Source of the DNA: an uncultured Faecalicatena sp.
GTDB taxonomy: Bacteria > Bacillota > Clostridia > Lachnospirales > Lachnospiraceae
NCBI GenBank assembly: GCA_948468385.1
Contig: CAOKHZ010000010.1
Location: 1-64,000 of the forward strand
DNA length: 64,000 nucleotides
Reading direction: 5' to 3'
This document shows positions 44,081 through 53,009 of this stretch, one piece after another; position 1 is the stretch's first letter; every line of letters begins with the position of its first letter. The notes under the pieces were generated by a model. It saw only the letters and a list, made by a program, of their open reading frames with translations, did not search any database and was not told the origin of the DNA. The translations under genes were made by a program, and so were the position numbers.

Positions 44081-44995
44081 ATGAAAAGGAGCGAGATGGT
44101 TCGGTGTTTCACACCTGGCATGTCCAGGGACGAAATGCGAAAAAAATCCTATTCCATGGGCTTCGGGAACATTTATCAGGAAACAGAAATGGATTCCGCC
44201 ATGGTAGATTGCCATCAGGATATCAGTTATCTGGCGGATTACATGGAACAGCACAGCCATATGTTTTACGAGATTATCTATTGCGTTCAAGGAACTCTAA
44301 CATATCTGTTGGGAGTTCGCAGATATCAGGTCAGCGTCGGCGACGTTATCATCATCCCGCCGGGAATCATCCACAGTCCCATCCTGAAAAACCCGCTGGA
44401 TGTCCCATATGAACGTTATGTCGTCTGGATCAGTGCCGCCTTTGCAAGCATCTTGAATCAGGCGAATTCCGTGCTGGCAGATTTTCAAGAGGCGACCGTC
44501 CTCCATACCGCAGGTACGAAATGGGAATATCTTTCCCGCTACTTTTACACGGGAATCAAGGAAGCGGAAACGCAGGCCCCCGGCTGGGAAGTGTGCCTTG
44601 GTGGAAATACGGCGCAGCTCGTCGCGCATCTGGCAAGGGCGACGCACGATTTGAACACGGTACGCCCCTCGCAAAACGAAGAGCTATTGAAAAAAGTGCT
44701 TGAGTATATTCAAAATAATCTGGCCGACAAACTATCTGTCAGGACGACAGCGCAGCACTTCCACGTCAGCGAAAGCACCCTTACCCATCTTTTCCGCCGG
44801 GAACTGAAAACAGGCTTTTACAAGTGTGTAACGCAGCGCCGGATGGCAGAGGCGAAAAATTTGATTCACAAGGGGTATTCGATGGAGCTGGTAAGCCAGT
44901 CAGTGGGATTTTCAGAATACTCGGCCTTTTACCGCGCGTTCAAGTCGGAATATGGAGTTTCCCCTTTGGAATACCAGAAAATGACGCGGCGATAG
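44081..44995 (+). CDS. AraC-family regulator beside the symporter-creatininase operon
   Basis: Protein of 304 residues. Cupin-like N-terminal part (HSHMFYEIIYCVQGTLTYLLG, then VGDVIIIPPGIIHSP). The C-terminal helix-turn-helix pair ends with VGFSEYSAFYRAFKSEYGVSP. Divergent from the GPH symporter gene, so it should control that operon. Confidence 0.9.
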   Translation: MKRSEMVRCFTPGMSRDEMRKKSYSMGFGNIYQETEMDSAMVDCHQDISYLADYMEQHSHMFYEIIYCVQGTLTYLLGVRRYQVSVGDVIIIPPGIIHSPILKNPLDVPYERYVVWISAAFASILNQANSVLADFQEATVLHTAGTKWEYLSRYFYTGIKEAETQAPGWEVCLGGNTAQLVAHLARATHDLNTVRPSQNEELLKKVLEYIQNNLADKLSVRTTAQHFHVSESTLTHLFRRELKTGFYKCVTQRRMAEAKNLIHKGYSMELVSQSVGFSEYSAFYRAFKSEYGVSPLEYQKMTRR

Positions 44996-45036
44996 AAATG
45001 GTTTACCCCATTTCTACCCCATTTTTATACCAGGAC

Positions 45037-45077
45037 AAAAAAACACCAGAAACCGCTCTATTTACGGTATCTGGTGC
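45037..45077 (-). terminator. Terminator downstream of tRNA-Leu
   Basis: On the minus strand GCACCAGATACCG and CGGTTTCTGGTGT pair with small mismatches, then seven T. It lies about 65 bases after the tRNA. Confidence 0.85.
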
Positions 45078-45094
45078 TCTTGGTACAATGCGTA

Positions 45095-45140
45095 AAATGG
45101 CGCGAAACCTGAACCAACTGAGTTCTGCTTCGCGCCATTT
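45095..45140. repeat. Inverted repeat next to tRNA-Leu
   Basis: AAATGGCGCGAA and TTCGCGCCATTT are perfect 12-bp arms 22 bases apart, starting two bases from the mature tRNA 3' end. It may be a processing signal or part of a small repeat family. Confidence 0.6.
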
Positions 45141-45142
45141 GA

Positions 45143-45226
45143 TGCGGAAGAAGAGACTTGAACTCTCACAGGATAAACTCCCACTAGAACCTGAATCTAG
45201 CGCGTCTGCCATTCCGCCACTTCCGC
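45143..45226 (-). tRNA. tRNA-Leu (anticodon CAG)
   Basis: Class II tRNA. Acceptor arms GCGGAAG and CTTCCGC on the minus strand; anticodon stem GCTAGA/TCTAGT with loop TTCAGGT; long variable arm; T loop GTTCAAG. Discriminator A, CCA not encoded. Confidence 0.95.
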
Positions 45227-45353
45227 TCGACAAATGATATCTTACCACAAATACATACCATTTGTAAAGCCCTAATTTCATATTTTAGCAAAAATTCTTC
45301 CCGTTCCGAGTTTTCTAAAATCTAACTTCATTTTACGCTGTTTTCGTGCATTA

Positions 45354-46148
45354 TCAAGTCGCATCCTCCGTCCAATGCTCATACGGCATCATGTGGTAAA
45401 GTTTGCGAAATGTCGCCCTCTGGCTTTTGTACAGTTTCGCGATTTCCCGCTTTTCATTATAAACGGACTTCTCCATCTCCTCCAAGTCGTAGGGAACCTT
45501 GTCAAACACATAATATTTGCCAAACCAATATAGTTTGGCCGAACAGCCTGTCTCCTGATATTCCTTCGCAACGCTTTCGTGGGTCATGACGTGTTGCTGA
45601 TGTCCGTATTCACCTTTCTCGTTGTGGCTGACCACCAGTTCCCACTCCTTATACTGCAAAACGGTGGCAATGTCCGCCTCGATGTCCTCCCGCCAAGGCT
45701 TCCAATCACTTCGCTTATGTCCAATCTTGTCAGGGTAAGACAGAATCAAGCCCTTGTCCCCCGTCGCCACGAGCACCGCTTCAAACTCTGCCCGCCGCAC
45801 GTTGTCATTTCCCCGGGTAATGCACACCACCAGATAATCATCTTCAATCAAATGCTGCCCGCCCCAGAGCAATTCATCGTCTGGATGCGCCACGATCATC
45901 ACCTTGTCATACCCATCCAACTCAAGCGCGTCCAAGTCCTCCGTCGTCACATGCGGCAGATTCTGGTACGGGCGAAGCAATAGAAGGGCGCGAACGCCCA
46001 ACGCGACCCCCACGAGCACTGCCACGATTCCCACCGTCAACATCACTCGATGGAACACGCGCCGCTTTTGGCACTTTGGCCTATTTTTTAGAGCCACGGA
46101 TTCCTTTTCCAAATCCACGGACTTTATTTTCAAATCTTGGAACCCCAT
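45354..46148 (-). CDS. Membrane-anchored PIG-L family deacetylase
   Basis: Protein of 264 residues. One TM segment at about 35-57 after a basic N-terminus, then the PIG-L/LmbE fold with the zinc motif AHPDDE (about 86-91) and HNEKGEYGHQQH (second metal and catalytic His). Likely an N-acetyl-sugar deacetylase facing outside. AAGGA lies eight bases upstream of the ATG. No partner enzyme is adjacent, so the substrate is open. Confidence 0.88.
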   Translation of the reverse strand: MGFQDLKIKSVDLEKESVALKNRPKCQKRRVFHRVMLTVGIVAVLVGVALGVRALLLLRPYQNLPHVTTEDLDALELDGYDKVMIVAHPDDELLWGGQHLIEDDYLVVCITRGNDNVRRAEFEAVLVATGDKGLILSYPDKIGHKRSDWKPWREDIEADIATVLQYKEWELVVSHNEKGEYGHQQHVMTHESVAKEYQETGCSAKLYWFGKYYVFDKVPYDLEEMEKSVYNEKREIAKLYKSQRATFRKLYHMMPYEHWTEDAT

Positions 46149-46201
46149 TTTTCAAATCCTTCGTATCCTAATGTAATCCAAACGAATCCGTCCGTACCAT
46201 G

Positions 46202-46948
46202 CTATATGCACACCACCGGGCAGAAACATCCTCCGCCGAAGCAATTACAAAGCGTCATCATCAAGCAGAGCTGGGAACATTGCCTGCTGTCGCCGACCGG
46301 GAAGCCATACCCGTACATCCCCTGCCGATTTTGGTAGACACTGCCGCCGCCCTGCAGACGGTTTAACAAAATCTGATACTGGTAGTTATTCGGCTCCAAG
46401 CGAACCGCTTCTTTGGCGTGCTCCAACGCCGTCACGTTATTTCCCACGCCGGAATTGGCCGAGGCACTGTAAAAATACCACAACGCGCCCCGTTCTTTTA
46501 TCCCGTCCAACACGTTCAATGCTTCCTTGTAGCGGCCTCCCTGAATATAATTTGCCGCCGCCCTAAGATGCATGTCCGTCTCGCTTTCCGCGCCGGACGC
46601 GCCCCTTGCGCGCCCTCCAAACGACCCAAAGCTTCCAAACGGCCCGAAGCCGCCAAAACCGCCGAACGAACCAAACGGGCCATATCCGCCTTCGTCCCCA
46701 TGGCCCTGGCCGTAAGAACCACCGCTTCCGCCATAGCCCGATTCCGACGAATATCCCCGCTCCCTATCGTCCATGATTTTCTGATACGCCTGCTGTATTT
46801 CCTTAAACTTCGCCTCCGCCTCGTCCTTGAGCGGATTGTTAATATTTGCATCAGGATGGTATTTCCTACTCAGTGACCGGTACGCCTTCTTGATTTCCTC
46901 GTCCGAGGCGTTCCTGGCCACGCCCAATATCTGATATGGATCTTGCAT
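46202..46948 (-). CDS. J-domain protein with Gly-rich middle
   Basis: Protein of 248 residues. The N-terminal J domain (1-68) has the HPD motif in [10 protein letters not shown] Gly/Phe/Ser-rich stretch (about 75-115) is followed by a TPR-like helical part (about 120-195) and a Cys-rich hydrophobic tail ([14 protein letters not shown]). It lacks the DnaJ zinc and substrate domains, so it is a specialised DnaK co-chaperone. Confidence 0.88.
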   Translation of the reverse strand: MQDPYQILGVARNASDEEIKKAYRSLSRKYHPDANINNPLKDEAEAKFKEIQQAYQKIMDDRERGYSSESGYGGSGGSYGQGHGDEGGYGPFGSFGGFGGFGPFGSFGSFGGRARGASGAESETDMHLRAAANYIQGGRYKEALNVLDGIKERGALWYFYSASANSGVGNNVTALEHAKEAVRLEPNNYQYQILLNRLQGGGSVYQNRQGMYGYGFPVGDSRQCSQLCLMMTLCNCFGGGCFCPVVCI

Positions 46949-47027
46949 ACTTCTCTCCTATTGTTTTCATCTTACTACGTCTTGCGCTCCCGCACTATTA
47001 CCTATTTGTGTACTCTATCTTCTTCAT

Positions 47028-47435
47028 TCAACTCTTCTTGATAAACTTCGTCTGACACTTCGGGCATCGGATTTCAATCCGCCCTTTGCCGCGCGGGACA
47101 CGAATCTTCTGCTGACACCCCGGGCAACGATAAATATGATGCGTCTTAAGCTGTCCCAGCAAATTCATCTGCCGTGCAAAAAGGGCACGAATCTTCGCCG
47201 TCTTCGTTAAAAACACTTGATTTTCCGCATATCGCTTGCTAATATTCCGAGAAAACCGGCGAAAATCATCATAAACCCATACCGCAATTCCAAAAATCCA
47301 GAAAAAATGCGATAGTCCAATCGGCAGAACCACGATTGACAATGCCAGCAAAATAACCCCCGTCAGCCATAGGAAACGGCCAAACTCATCCAAACCGTAT
47401 CTTCCCTGCATAAACCGCTCATATCTTTCTCTCAT
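47028..47435 (-). CDS. Two-TM protein with C-terminal zinc ribbon
   Basis: Protein of 135 residues from the ATG at 47435, with GAGG five bases upstream. Two hydrophobic segments at about 20-60 are followed by a basic linker, then CPGC and CPKC flanking a ribbon with KIRVPRGKG. Function is unknown; it may pair with the J-domain gene downstream. Confidence 0.7.
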   Translation of the reverse strand: MRERYERFMQGRYGLDEFGRFLWLTGVILLALSIVVLPIGLSHFFWIFGIAVWVYDDFRRFSRNISKRYAENQVFLTKTAKIRALFARQMNLLGQLKTHHIYRCPGCQQKIRVPRGKGRIEIRCPKCQTKFIKKS

Positions 47436-47603
47436 AAAAACCTCGCCCCTTTTCCAGTTTCGAAGCATACCTGTTTGCTAACGCAACCATCACCATGAGT
47501 AAAAATCGCTTGCTTCGTGTTCCTCCTATTTTCCTCTTAATTTCCGACTTTGTCAATAAACTGGCAATAAAATTCATAAAATATACAAAATCAGGGTTAT
47601 ATT

Positions 47604-48980
47604 TCACATCGCCTTACGGCGTTTTTCCAACTCTTCCATAATTGCCGGATAGCGTTTATCCAAATCATAAAAACACAAAATCACCACGTTGATTCCGCTG
47701 ATGATAATGGACGGGTATAGAAACAGTGCCTGAATCATGTCCCGGGCCGCCTTGGGCTGAACCGAGAGCGCGCCGTCAAAGGCCACCGTTCCCAGCAAGA
47801 TTCCTACGATTGCCAGGCCAAGCCCTCCAGCAATTTTTCCCGACATGCTGCTCGCACTATATGTGATACCCTCCGCCCGGATTTTCGTTTTCCACTGCCC
47901 GTACTCGATGGTATCGGCCAGCATGGCGTGGCTCACCATGCCGGTCAGCGTGACCGTCATTCCCTTCAAGCCAATCATCACAAGTAAAAACGGGATGTTC
48001 GTGGGTGCAATCAATCGTATCGAGCAAAATATCAAAGAAAGAACGTGTCCCAAAAGCATCGCATTTCTTTTTCCCTTTTTCTGAATATATTTCGCCGCAA
48101 AAGGTAATGCAACGAGTGCGGGAAGCGTCACCACCACGGTTAAAAGCGTCATCAGATTGCTGTCGCCCAATATGTAATCGGCATAGTACACATTAATCGT
48201 GTTGCCGATCGAAGTGCCGACGCCGTCAAAAACCGCCAATGCCAAAATCATCCACCAATAACGATTTTGTACGACGCTGCCAAGTGCCCTGAGTACCGGA
48301 ACGTCATCATACTGTCCCGTCACTTCCGCCGTCACGCGTTCTTTCGTACCAAAAAAGCATACTAAAAACAATATGCATGCGAGAACGGCATAAAACCTGA
48401 CCACGGTAATCCACGCCTTTTGCGTTCCTCCCATCGAGTTGACCAACGGCATGGTCGCCGCATTTACAATAAACACGCCCACGGCCGCCATTATCATGCG
48501 TATCATATTCAGAACCGCGCGCTGATCCCTATCGCGGGTAATCAACGAATTCAAAACGCCATAAGGCAAATTGATGGCTGTATACAACACCGTCGTGGTA
48601 AGGTTGTAGGTCAAAAAGACATAAACGCCCTTGGCCGTCTGCCCCCATCCCTTTGGTACAAGCATCATCAATACCGCGCTGACGGAAAATGGAATAGCCA
48701 GCCATAGAATCCAGGAGCGAGCCTTGCCATGTCTGCCCCTTACCTTGTCAATGACAATCCCCATCACCAAATCCGATATCCCGTCAAAAATCCGCGACAC
48801 AAGAAAAATAATTCCCGTCATTTCCGTCGGCAATCCCAGTGCCTTCGAATAAAAGTACGAACTATAAGCCGTGACAAACGCCAAAATCAAGTTCGAGGCC
48901 ACGTCGCCGCTCCCATATGCCATTTTTTCCTTAACCGATATTTTTTCATAAGCCTTGTCGACCGCTTCCTTTACAGACAT
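47604..48980 (-). CDS. GPH-family cation-coupled sugar symporter (second)
   Basis: About 458 residues with 12 hydrophobic segments, GPH family: KMAYGSGDVASNLILAF at the N-terminus and IFDGISDLVMGIVIDKVRG in the first cytoplasmic loop. I chose the ATG at 48980 with AGGTG six bases upstream; a GTG three codons earlier is the alternative. It lies downstream of an alpha/beta hydrolase gene on the same strand, with a perfect palindrome just before it. Confidence 0.88.
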   Translation of the reverse strand: MSVKEAVDKAYEKISVKEKMAYGSGDVASNLILAFVTAYSSYFYSKALGLPTEMTGIIFLVSRIFDGISDLVMGIVIDKVRGRHGKARSWILWLAIPFSVSAVLMMLVPKGWGQTAKGVYVFLTYNLTTTVLYTAINLPYGVLNSLITRDRDQRAVLNMIRMIMAAVGVFIVNAATMPLVNSMGGTQKAWITVVRFYAVLACILFLVCFFGTKERVTAEVTGQYDDVPVLRALGSVVQNRYWWMILALAVFDGVGTSIGNTINVYYADYILGDSNLMTLLTVVVTLPALVALPFAAKYIQKKGKRNAMLLGHVLSLIFCSIRLIAPTNIPFLLVMIGLKGMTVTLTGMVSHAMLADTIEYGQWKTKIRAEGITYSASSMSGKIAGGLGLAIVGILLGTVAFDGALSVQPKAARDMIQALFLYPSIIISGINVVILCFYDLDKRYPAIMEELEKRRKAM

Positions 48981-49011
48981 TCCATTCACCTATTCCTTTC
49001 TTGTGACCATT

Positions 49012-49045
49012 CGGTTACTATTCACAGCCGGATGAATAGTAACCG
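49012..49045. repeat. Perfect palindrome upstream of the second symporter
   Basis: CGGTTACTATTCA and TGAATAGTAACCG are 13-bp arms 8 bases apart, in the gap between the hydrolase and symporter genes. It could be an operator or a member of a dispersed repeat family; a third partial arm, AATAGTTAC, follows. Confidence 0.7.
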
Positions 49046-49060
49046 AATAGTTACCCTATC

Positions 49061-50035
49061 TTAATTTGTAACGTCCGCCAAAAATTCCAACGTTTTTTGA
49101 TAGCACGACCTTCCTGCCGTCCCGGACAAATCATATTGGAACTCATGTCCGATTTCTCCCGCCGACGCTTCAAAAAACAATTCCGACACCTTGACTTCGC
49201 ATGCTTTTAGATGTTTTACAAGCTCTCGCCCATCCCTCTCAAAAGATCCCGTATTTCCATCCGTAAGAAAAACGGGCGGGAAATCCGGCGTGATATAATC
49301 TTTAATCACCGTGGTTTTTAAAAGAGAACTTTTTCTCCAGTTATGCGTGCCAAACAACCCCCATCCGATTTTTCCCATGACAAAACGCCCCGCCATGTTA
49401 TCCGTGTCCAAAACGGATTCCACGTTGTACGGGCCACAATACAAAAGCACCGCCTTTAAATTTTCCAAAGGCAGCTCCGGCTTGATTTTCGCCTCCTGCG
49501 CAAATCGAGGATTTGCAACCGCCAATGCACATTGTGCGGCCATGTGTGCTCCGGCCGAATCCCCTGCCAGACAGACACAATGCATGTCAATCGGCATCCC
49601 CTCCTTCTCCTGCCGCTTGAGCTCACCAATCAATTCCTGCATCTGCCTCGGCTGATTCGGGTACACGGCCTCCGGTGCATATTCATAATCAGGTGCTACG
49701 ACGGCATATCCCTCACGCGCCAGCATCATTCCCCAGTTTTTCACTCCGCCTTTTCCGCCCGCAATAAATCCGCCCCCATGAATCCATATGATGACCGGGG
49801 CCTTTTTCTTTCCTTTTTGCGGCAAATACAAATCGTACCGATTTCTTCCGCTCTCCGACCGGTACACAAGGTCGGTTCGGACAAGGACGCTTCCGTCCTC
49901 CTCGTAATCCGGCGAATATTTCAAGTCCGCCTCCCCGCTCAACTTTTTTCTGAGCAATAAAATCAGAGGACGCGGACTTATGACCAGATATAGAAAAACA
50001 AGTGCAATTCCCAGCAAACATACGACGACAAACAT
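49061..50035 (-). CDS. Membrane-anchored alpha/beta hydrolase (esterase)
   Basis: Protein of 324 residues. One N-terminal TM segment (about 2-25). The hydrolase domain has the oxyanion motif HGGGF (about 86-90), the nucleophile elbow GDSAGA (about 157-162), an Asp in FLTDGNTGSF and a His in EIGHEF. This fits the hormone-sensitive-lipase-like esterases. It precedes a GPH symporter gene and is divergent from an AraC gene, so it may deacylate a sugar ester before uptake; this is inference. Confidence 0.85.
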   Translation of the reverse strand: MFVVVCLLGIALVFLYLVISPRPLILLLRKKLSGEADLKYSPDYEEDGSVLVRTDLVYRSESGRNRYDLYLPQKGKKKAPVIIWIHGGGFIAGGKGGVKNWGMMLAREGYAVVAPDYEYAPEAVYPNQPRQMQELIGELKRQEKEGMPIDMHCVCLAGDSAGAHMAAQCALAVANPRFAQEAKIKPELPLENLKAVLLYCGPYNVESVLDTDNMAGRFVMGKIGWGLFGTHNWRKSSLLKTTVIKDYITPDFPPVFLTDGNTGSFERDGRELVKHLKACEVKVSELFFEASAGEIGHEFQYDLSGTAGRSCYQKTLEFLADVTN

Positions 50036-50255
50036 TTCCTCTCACCCCTTCTTTCGCATGTTCCAAAGTCATGTGTTGACATGCCCTAAAGGACTAGCTT
50101 CGCGTCGCAAACATGCCATACATGACCTTTTGACCCTGGTATCATCTTCATTTTAATAAAATCATGAAATCATGTATATCGTTTTTATGCTATTTATGTT
50201 AAAATACAATCACATCTTAGAAACCTATTTTTAATATTGCGGGAGAACACCTACG

Positions 50256-51455
50256 ATGAACATTGCAGAAAAACAAGGCCTTTTATTAGATGCTTATTAT
50301 GACACCAATCGAGTGGGGGTTTGGATTTTCGATGAAAAAAACGAGCTTTCTTACGGCTCGTTCCCCTATTCCACGCTATTTTTTCAGTCACGCATTTCTC
50401 CCTTGCACATGATGGCACAAGAAAATAATCATGAGTTATTCTTCCTTGCCAGCGACAACGAACTTTATGCCACCTTTCATTTTTCGGAAAATGACGTAAA
50501 AAAAACAGTCTTTATCGGCCCCGTTTTTTTCAGTCGTCCCCAGATATGGCGGGACTTTGAACGACTCAGTTTCTGCCGCACCTTTCCGCATGGTATCCTA
50601 TTGGAAATTTGCGACGCGATTCCCGTCATCGGACTGATGAATTTTGTGTCGCTGACCCGTTTTCTCATGCTCGCTTTTACGGAAGCCGCACCCTCGCGCG
50701 TCGAAATGGAAGGACAAATTCAAAGTTTGTCCACACACAAACAACAGATTCCGCCTCTGCCAGACAACGAGCAGCCTGAAGAGGACTGTCTCAACACATA
50801 CCGAACCGAACAGCTATTTTTAAACCATGTCAAGCACGGTGAAATTGAAAAGGTCAAGGCCATCCTTTCCGGCACGAAAAAAGTACGTTCTGGAAAAATG
50901 TCCGATGACACGGCCACCCAACGGCTTTTTGACATGATCTGCAGTACGACGCTCGTGACCCGCACGGCACTCCAAGGGGGCTTGAACCCCACTACCGCAT
51001 TTTCACTGAGTGATTTTTATATCCAAAAGGCCAGCCGTATCACCCAACCGTCCGAGCTTACGATGCTCTCCCACCAAATGCTGTTAGACTTCACACGGCG
51101 TATGGCCGCCTTGCGCAAACAGCAAGACATTTATAGTCTGCCCGTGCAAAAAACCATGGACTATGTATCCCTGCATTTTCACGAAAAAATCACGGTCGGA
51201 CAACTGGCAAAGCACGCGCATGTTTCCGCCTCGCATCTTTCGCGGATTTTTAAGAAAGAAACCAATACCAGTATTCAAAATTTCATCCGGGATGTTCGCG
51301 TCAACGAGGCAAAGGAACTGCTCCTGACTACGGATTATACGTTTTCCACCATCAGCAGCATGCTCAGCTTCAGTTCTCAGAGCTACTTCATTTCCGTATT
51401 CAAAGCGCAAACCGGGCGCACACCGGGGGAATACCGCCGCCGACATGGAAAGTAA
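50256..51455 (+). CDS. AraC-family regulator
   Basis: Protein of 399 residues, longer than the three other AraC proteins here. The N-terminal 150 residues form a sensor without the cupin histidine pattern. The C-terminal helix-turn-helix pair (about 300-395) has VGQLAKHAHVSASHLSRIFK and FSSQSYFISVFKAQTGRTPG. GGGAGA upstream of the ATG. Divergent from the hydrolase-symporter pair, which it may control. Confidence 0.9.
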   Translation: MNIAEKQGLLLDAYYDTNRVGVWIFDEKNELSYGSFPYSTLFFQSRISPLHMMAQENNHELFFLASDNELYATFHFSENDVKKTVFIGPVFFSRPQIWRDFERLSFCRTFPHGILLEICDAIPVIGLMNFVSLTRFLMLAFTEAAPSRVEMEGQIQSLSTHKQQIPPLPDNEQPEEDCLNTYRTEQLFLNHVKHGEIEKVKAILSGTKKVRSGKMSDDTATQRLFDMICSTTLVTRTALQGGLNPTTAFSLSDFYIQKASRITQPSELTMLSHQMLLDFTRRMAALRKQQDIYSLPVQKTMDYVSLHFHEKITVGQLAKHAHVSASHLSRIFKKETNTSIQNFIRDVRVNEAKELLLTTDYTFSTISSMLSFSSQSYFISVFKAQTGRTPGEYRRRHGK

Positions 51456-51515
51456 ATCGCCCTACACGGCCAGACATGCAAAACGGCAGGTGCCATATGC
51501 CCGCCGTCACTTTTA

Positions 51516-51669
51516 GGAACTGTCGTGAAATAAAATGTGCCAAATATCGCAGGATAAATCCACATAGCCTAGGCGGAAGAAAGAGCCATAGCGGGCTACG
51601 GCGATTGATGACAACAACGGCTATGTGGATTTAGACAAGATAGTGCACGATTTATTTCGCGACAGTTCC
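51516..51669. mobile_element. MITE-like element with long inverted repeats
   Basis: Imperfect inverted arms of about 54 bp. The left begins GGAACTGTCGTGAAATAAA; the right ends TTTATTTCGCGACAGTTCC, and the inner arms share AAATCCACATAGCC and its complement. TTA flanks both ends (51513-51515 and 51670-51672), a likely 3-bp target duplication. There is no coding capacity. The right TTA is the stop codon of the minus-strand gene at 51670-52821. Confidence 0.82.
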
Positions 51670-52821
51670 TTAGCGTATTTGAATTTTTATTATCGGACGC
51701 ACGCCGATTGTATCTGTAGTGGCATCCACGCTACCGACATCGTAAAAAAAGTACTGACATTCTCCATTGTTATCCTCAATCCACCAATAACACCCTGCCG
51801 TGCCGTCTTCCGTCATCACGCCCTTTGCCTTAGCATAAGGCGTCGCCTCGCATATTGCTCCGCCGTCTAAGGAAAAGATGCTGCGGGCATCGTGCAAATT
51901 TAGCAAATACACTTTGGGAGCCCCTTCTTCTTGTGTCTGTATCATCCGCGACCCCTCCCATTCATTAAACGCCTCGTTATAAAACGAATCATTCAACCAC
52001 GCATTCAAAGAACAGTCCTCCCAATCCGTATCTGTCCCATCCACGTCATACGGCTGGCAGTCGAGAACGTATTTGCTTGCCAAATACATGCTGTCCCCGC
52101 CTCTCCAATACACAATCCATTCAATGTCTTCCTTGCCATTCTGCACGTTATTGTCCTGCTCATACCTGCCGAACTTGATACAGTCTCCCACTTGTGCCAC
52201 CGACGGGTAGTCCTTCAGAATGTCCTCTATCATTTTCTTGCTGTCATCATCATCCAGCTCTTTAAATTTCACATAAGCCTCTTCATAATTCCCCATCTTG
52301 TACAATCTCATGGCAACATTATATGGCTTATTTGCCCACATCACCCAATTCCCCAGTGCCGGCCCCACCAGAGCCGATATCACGACAGTGATGATAAGCT
52401 TTCGATTTTTTCGTTTTTGCCTCTCCTTCGCTTCCTTCTTTAATTCGTCAATCCTTTGAATGCAATACGCCCGTCTTTCATTTGCATCCCGCCACCCGGG
52501 AATCATCCCGAGCAATTCCGCCGCCCGCTCATATGCAGGTATGCTCACTGTCGACATACAATTCACGGCCGCCGCATAAGTCTCTTCCCGCCACGCCATT
52601 TCACTTTGTTGACGATATAGCACTACCTTTTCACGGCATATCCGTGCCAGATTTTCAGAATCTTCATACGGATTGATGGATTCAAACATTCGTGCCGCCT
52701 CTTCATACTGCTCCGGCATTATCGCCCGCCGCATCAAATCAACCGCGGCGGTGTATGCCATCCGCTTTCGCTCCTGCTCGTCGCCTCCGCCCATATAGGA
52801 GCCGTATTTCATTTCTTCCAC
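51670..52821 (-). CDS. TPR-TM-DUF6273 protein, TIR-less derivative
   Basis: Protein of 383 residues: helical repeats (about 15-140), a TM segment (about 143-163), then a DUF6273-like domain with FGRYEQDNN, EDIEWIVYW, LDCQPYD, SLNAWLND and GVRPIIKI. It aligns along its length with the last 380 residues of the TIR protein at 53010-55367. The start is GTG with GGAGG seven bases upstream; that GTG corresponds to a Val codon inside the intact paralog, so the gene is a truncated derivative. The DUF6273 domain is probably extracellular. Its stop codon coincides with a MITE target site. Confidence 0.78.
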   Translation of the reverse strand: MEEMKYGSYMGGGDEQERKRMAYTAAVDLMRRAIMPEQYEEAARMFESINPYEDSENLARICREKVVLYRQQSEMAWREETYAAAVNCMSTVSIPAYERAAELLGMIPGWRDANERRAYCIQRIDELKKEAKERQKRKNRKLIITVVISALVGPALGNWVMWANKPYNVAMRLYKMGNYEEAYVKFKELDDDDSKKMIEDILKDYPSVAQVGDCIKFGRYEQDNNVQNGKEDIEWIVYWRGGDSMYLASKYVLDCQPYDVDGTDTDWEDCSLNAWLNDSFYNEAFNEWEGSRMIQTQEEGAPKVYLLNLHDARSIFSLDGGAICEATPYAKAKGVMTEDGTAGCYWWIEDNNGECQYFFYDVGSVDATTDTIGVRPIIKIQIR

Positions 52822-52835
52822 TCTTCATCCTCCTC

Positions 52836-52958
52836 GTATCAACAAAGCACGATGAACCAATAGACTTCTGCATCCGTCTTGTCCTCGCTCAAAATCTGCC
52901 CATAAATCCCCATCGCTAATTTCCAACTCGCCCCGATCATTTTACATTTGTAGACAAA
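52836..52958 (-). pseudogene. N-terminal relic of the TIR-type gene
   Basis: The minus strand reads YKCKM, then, after a short deletion, AMGIYGQILSEDKTDAEVYW and FIVLC, then a stop. This is the zinc ribbon and TPR start of the TIR genes at 55367 and 58340. The relic runs directly into the start of the 383-residue frame, so that frame is what remains after loss of the TIR half. Confidence 0.78.
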
Positions 52959-53009
52959 CCTCCCTCTCCCCAACTATTCTCCTTCCTACATACCGCTTTT
53001 TCCAGTCAA

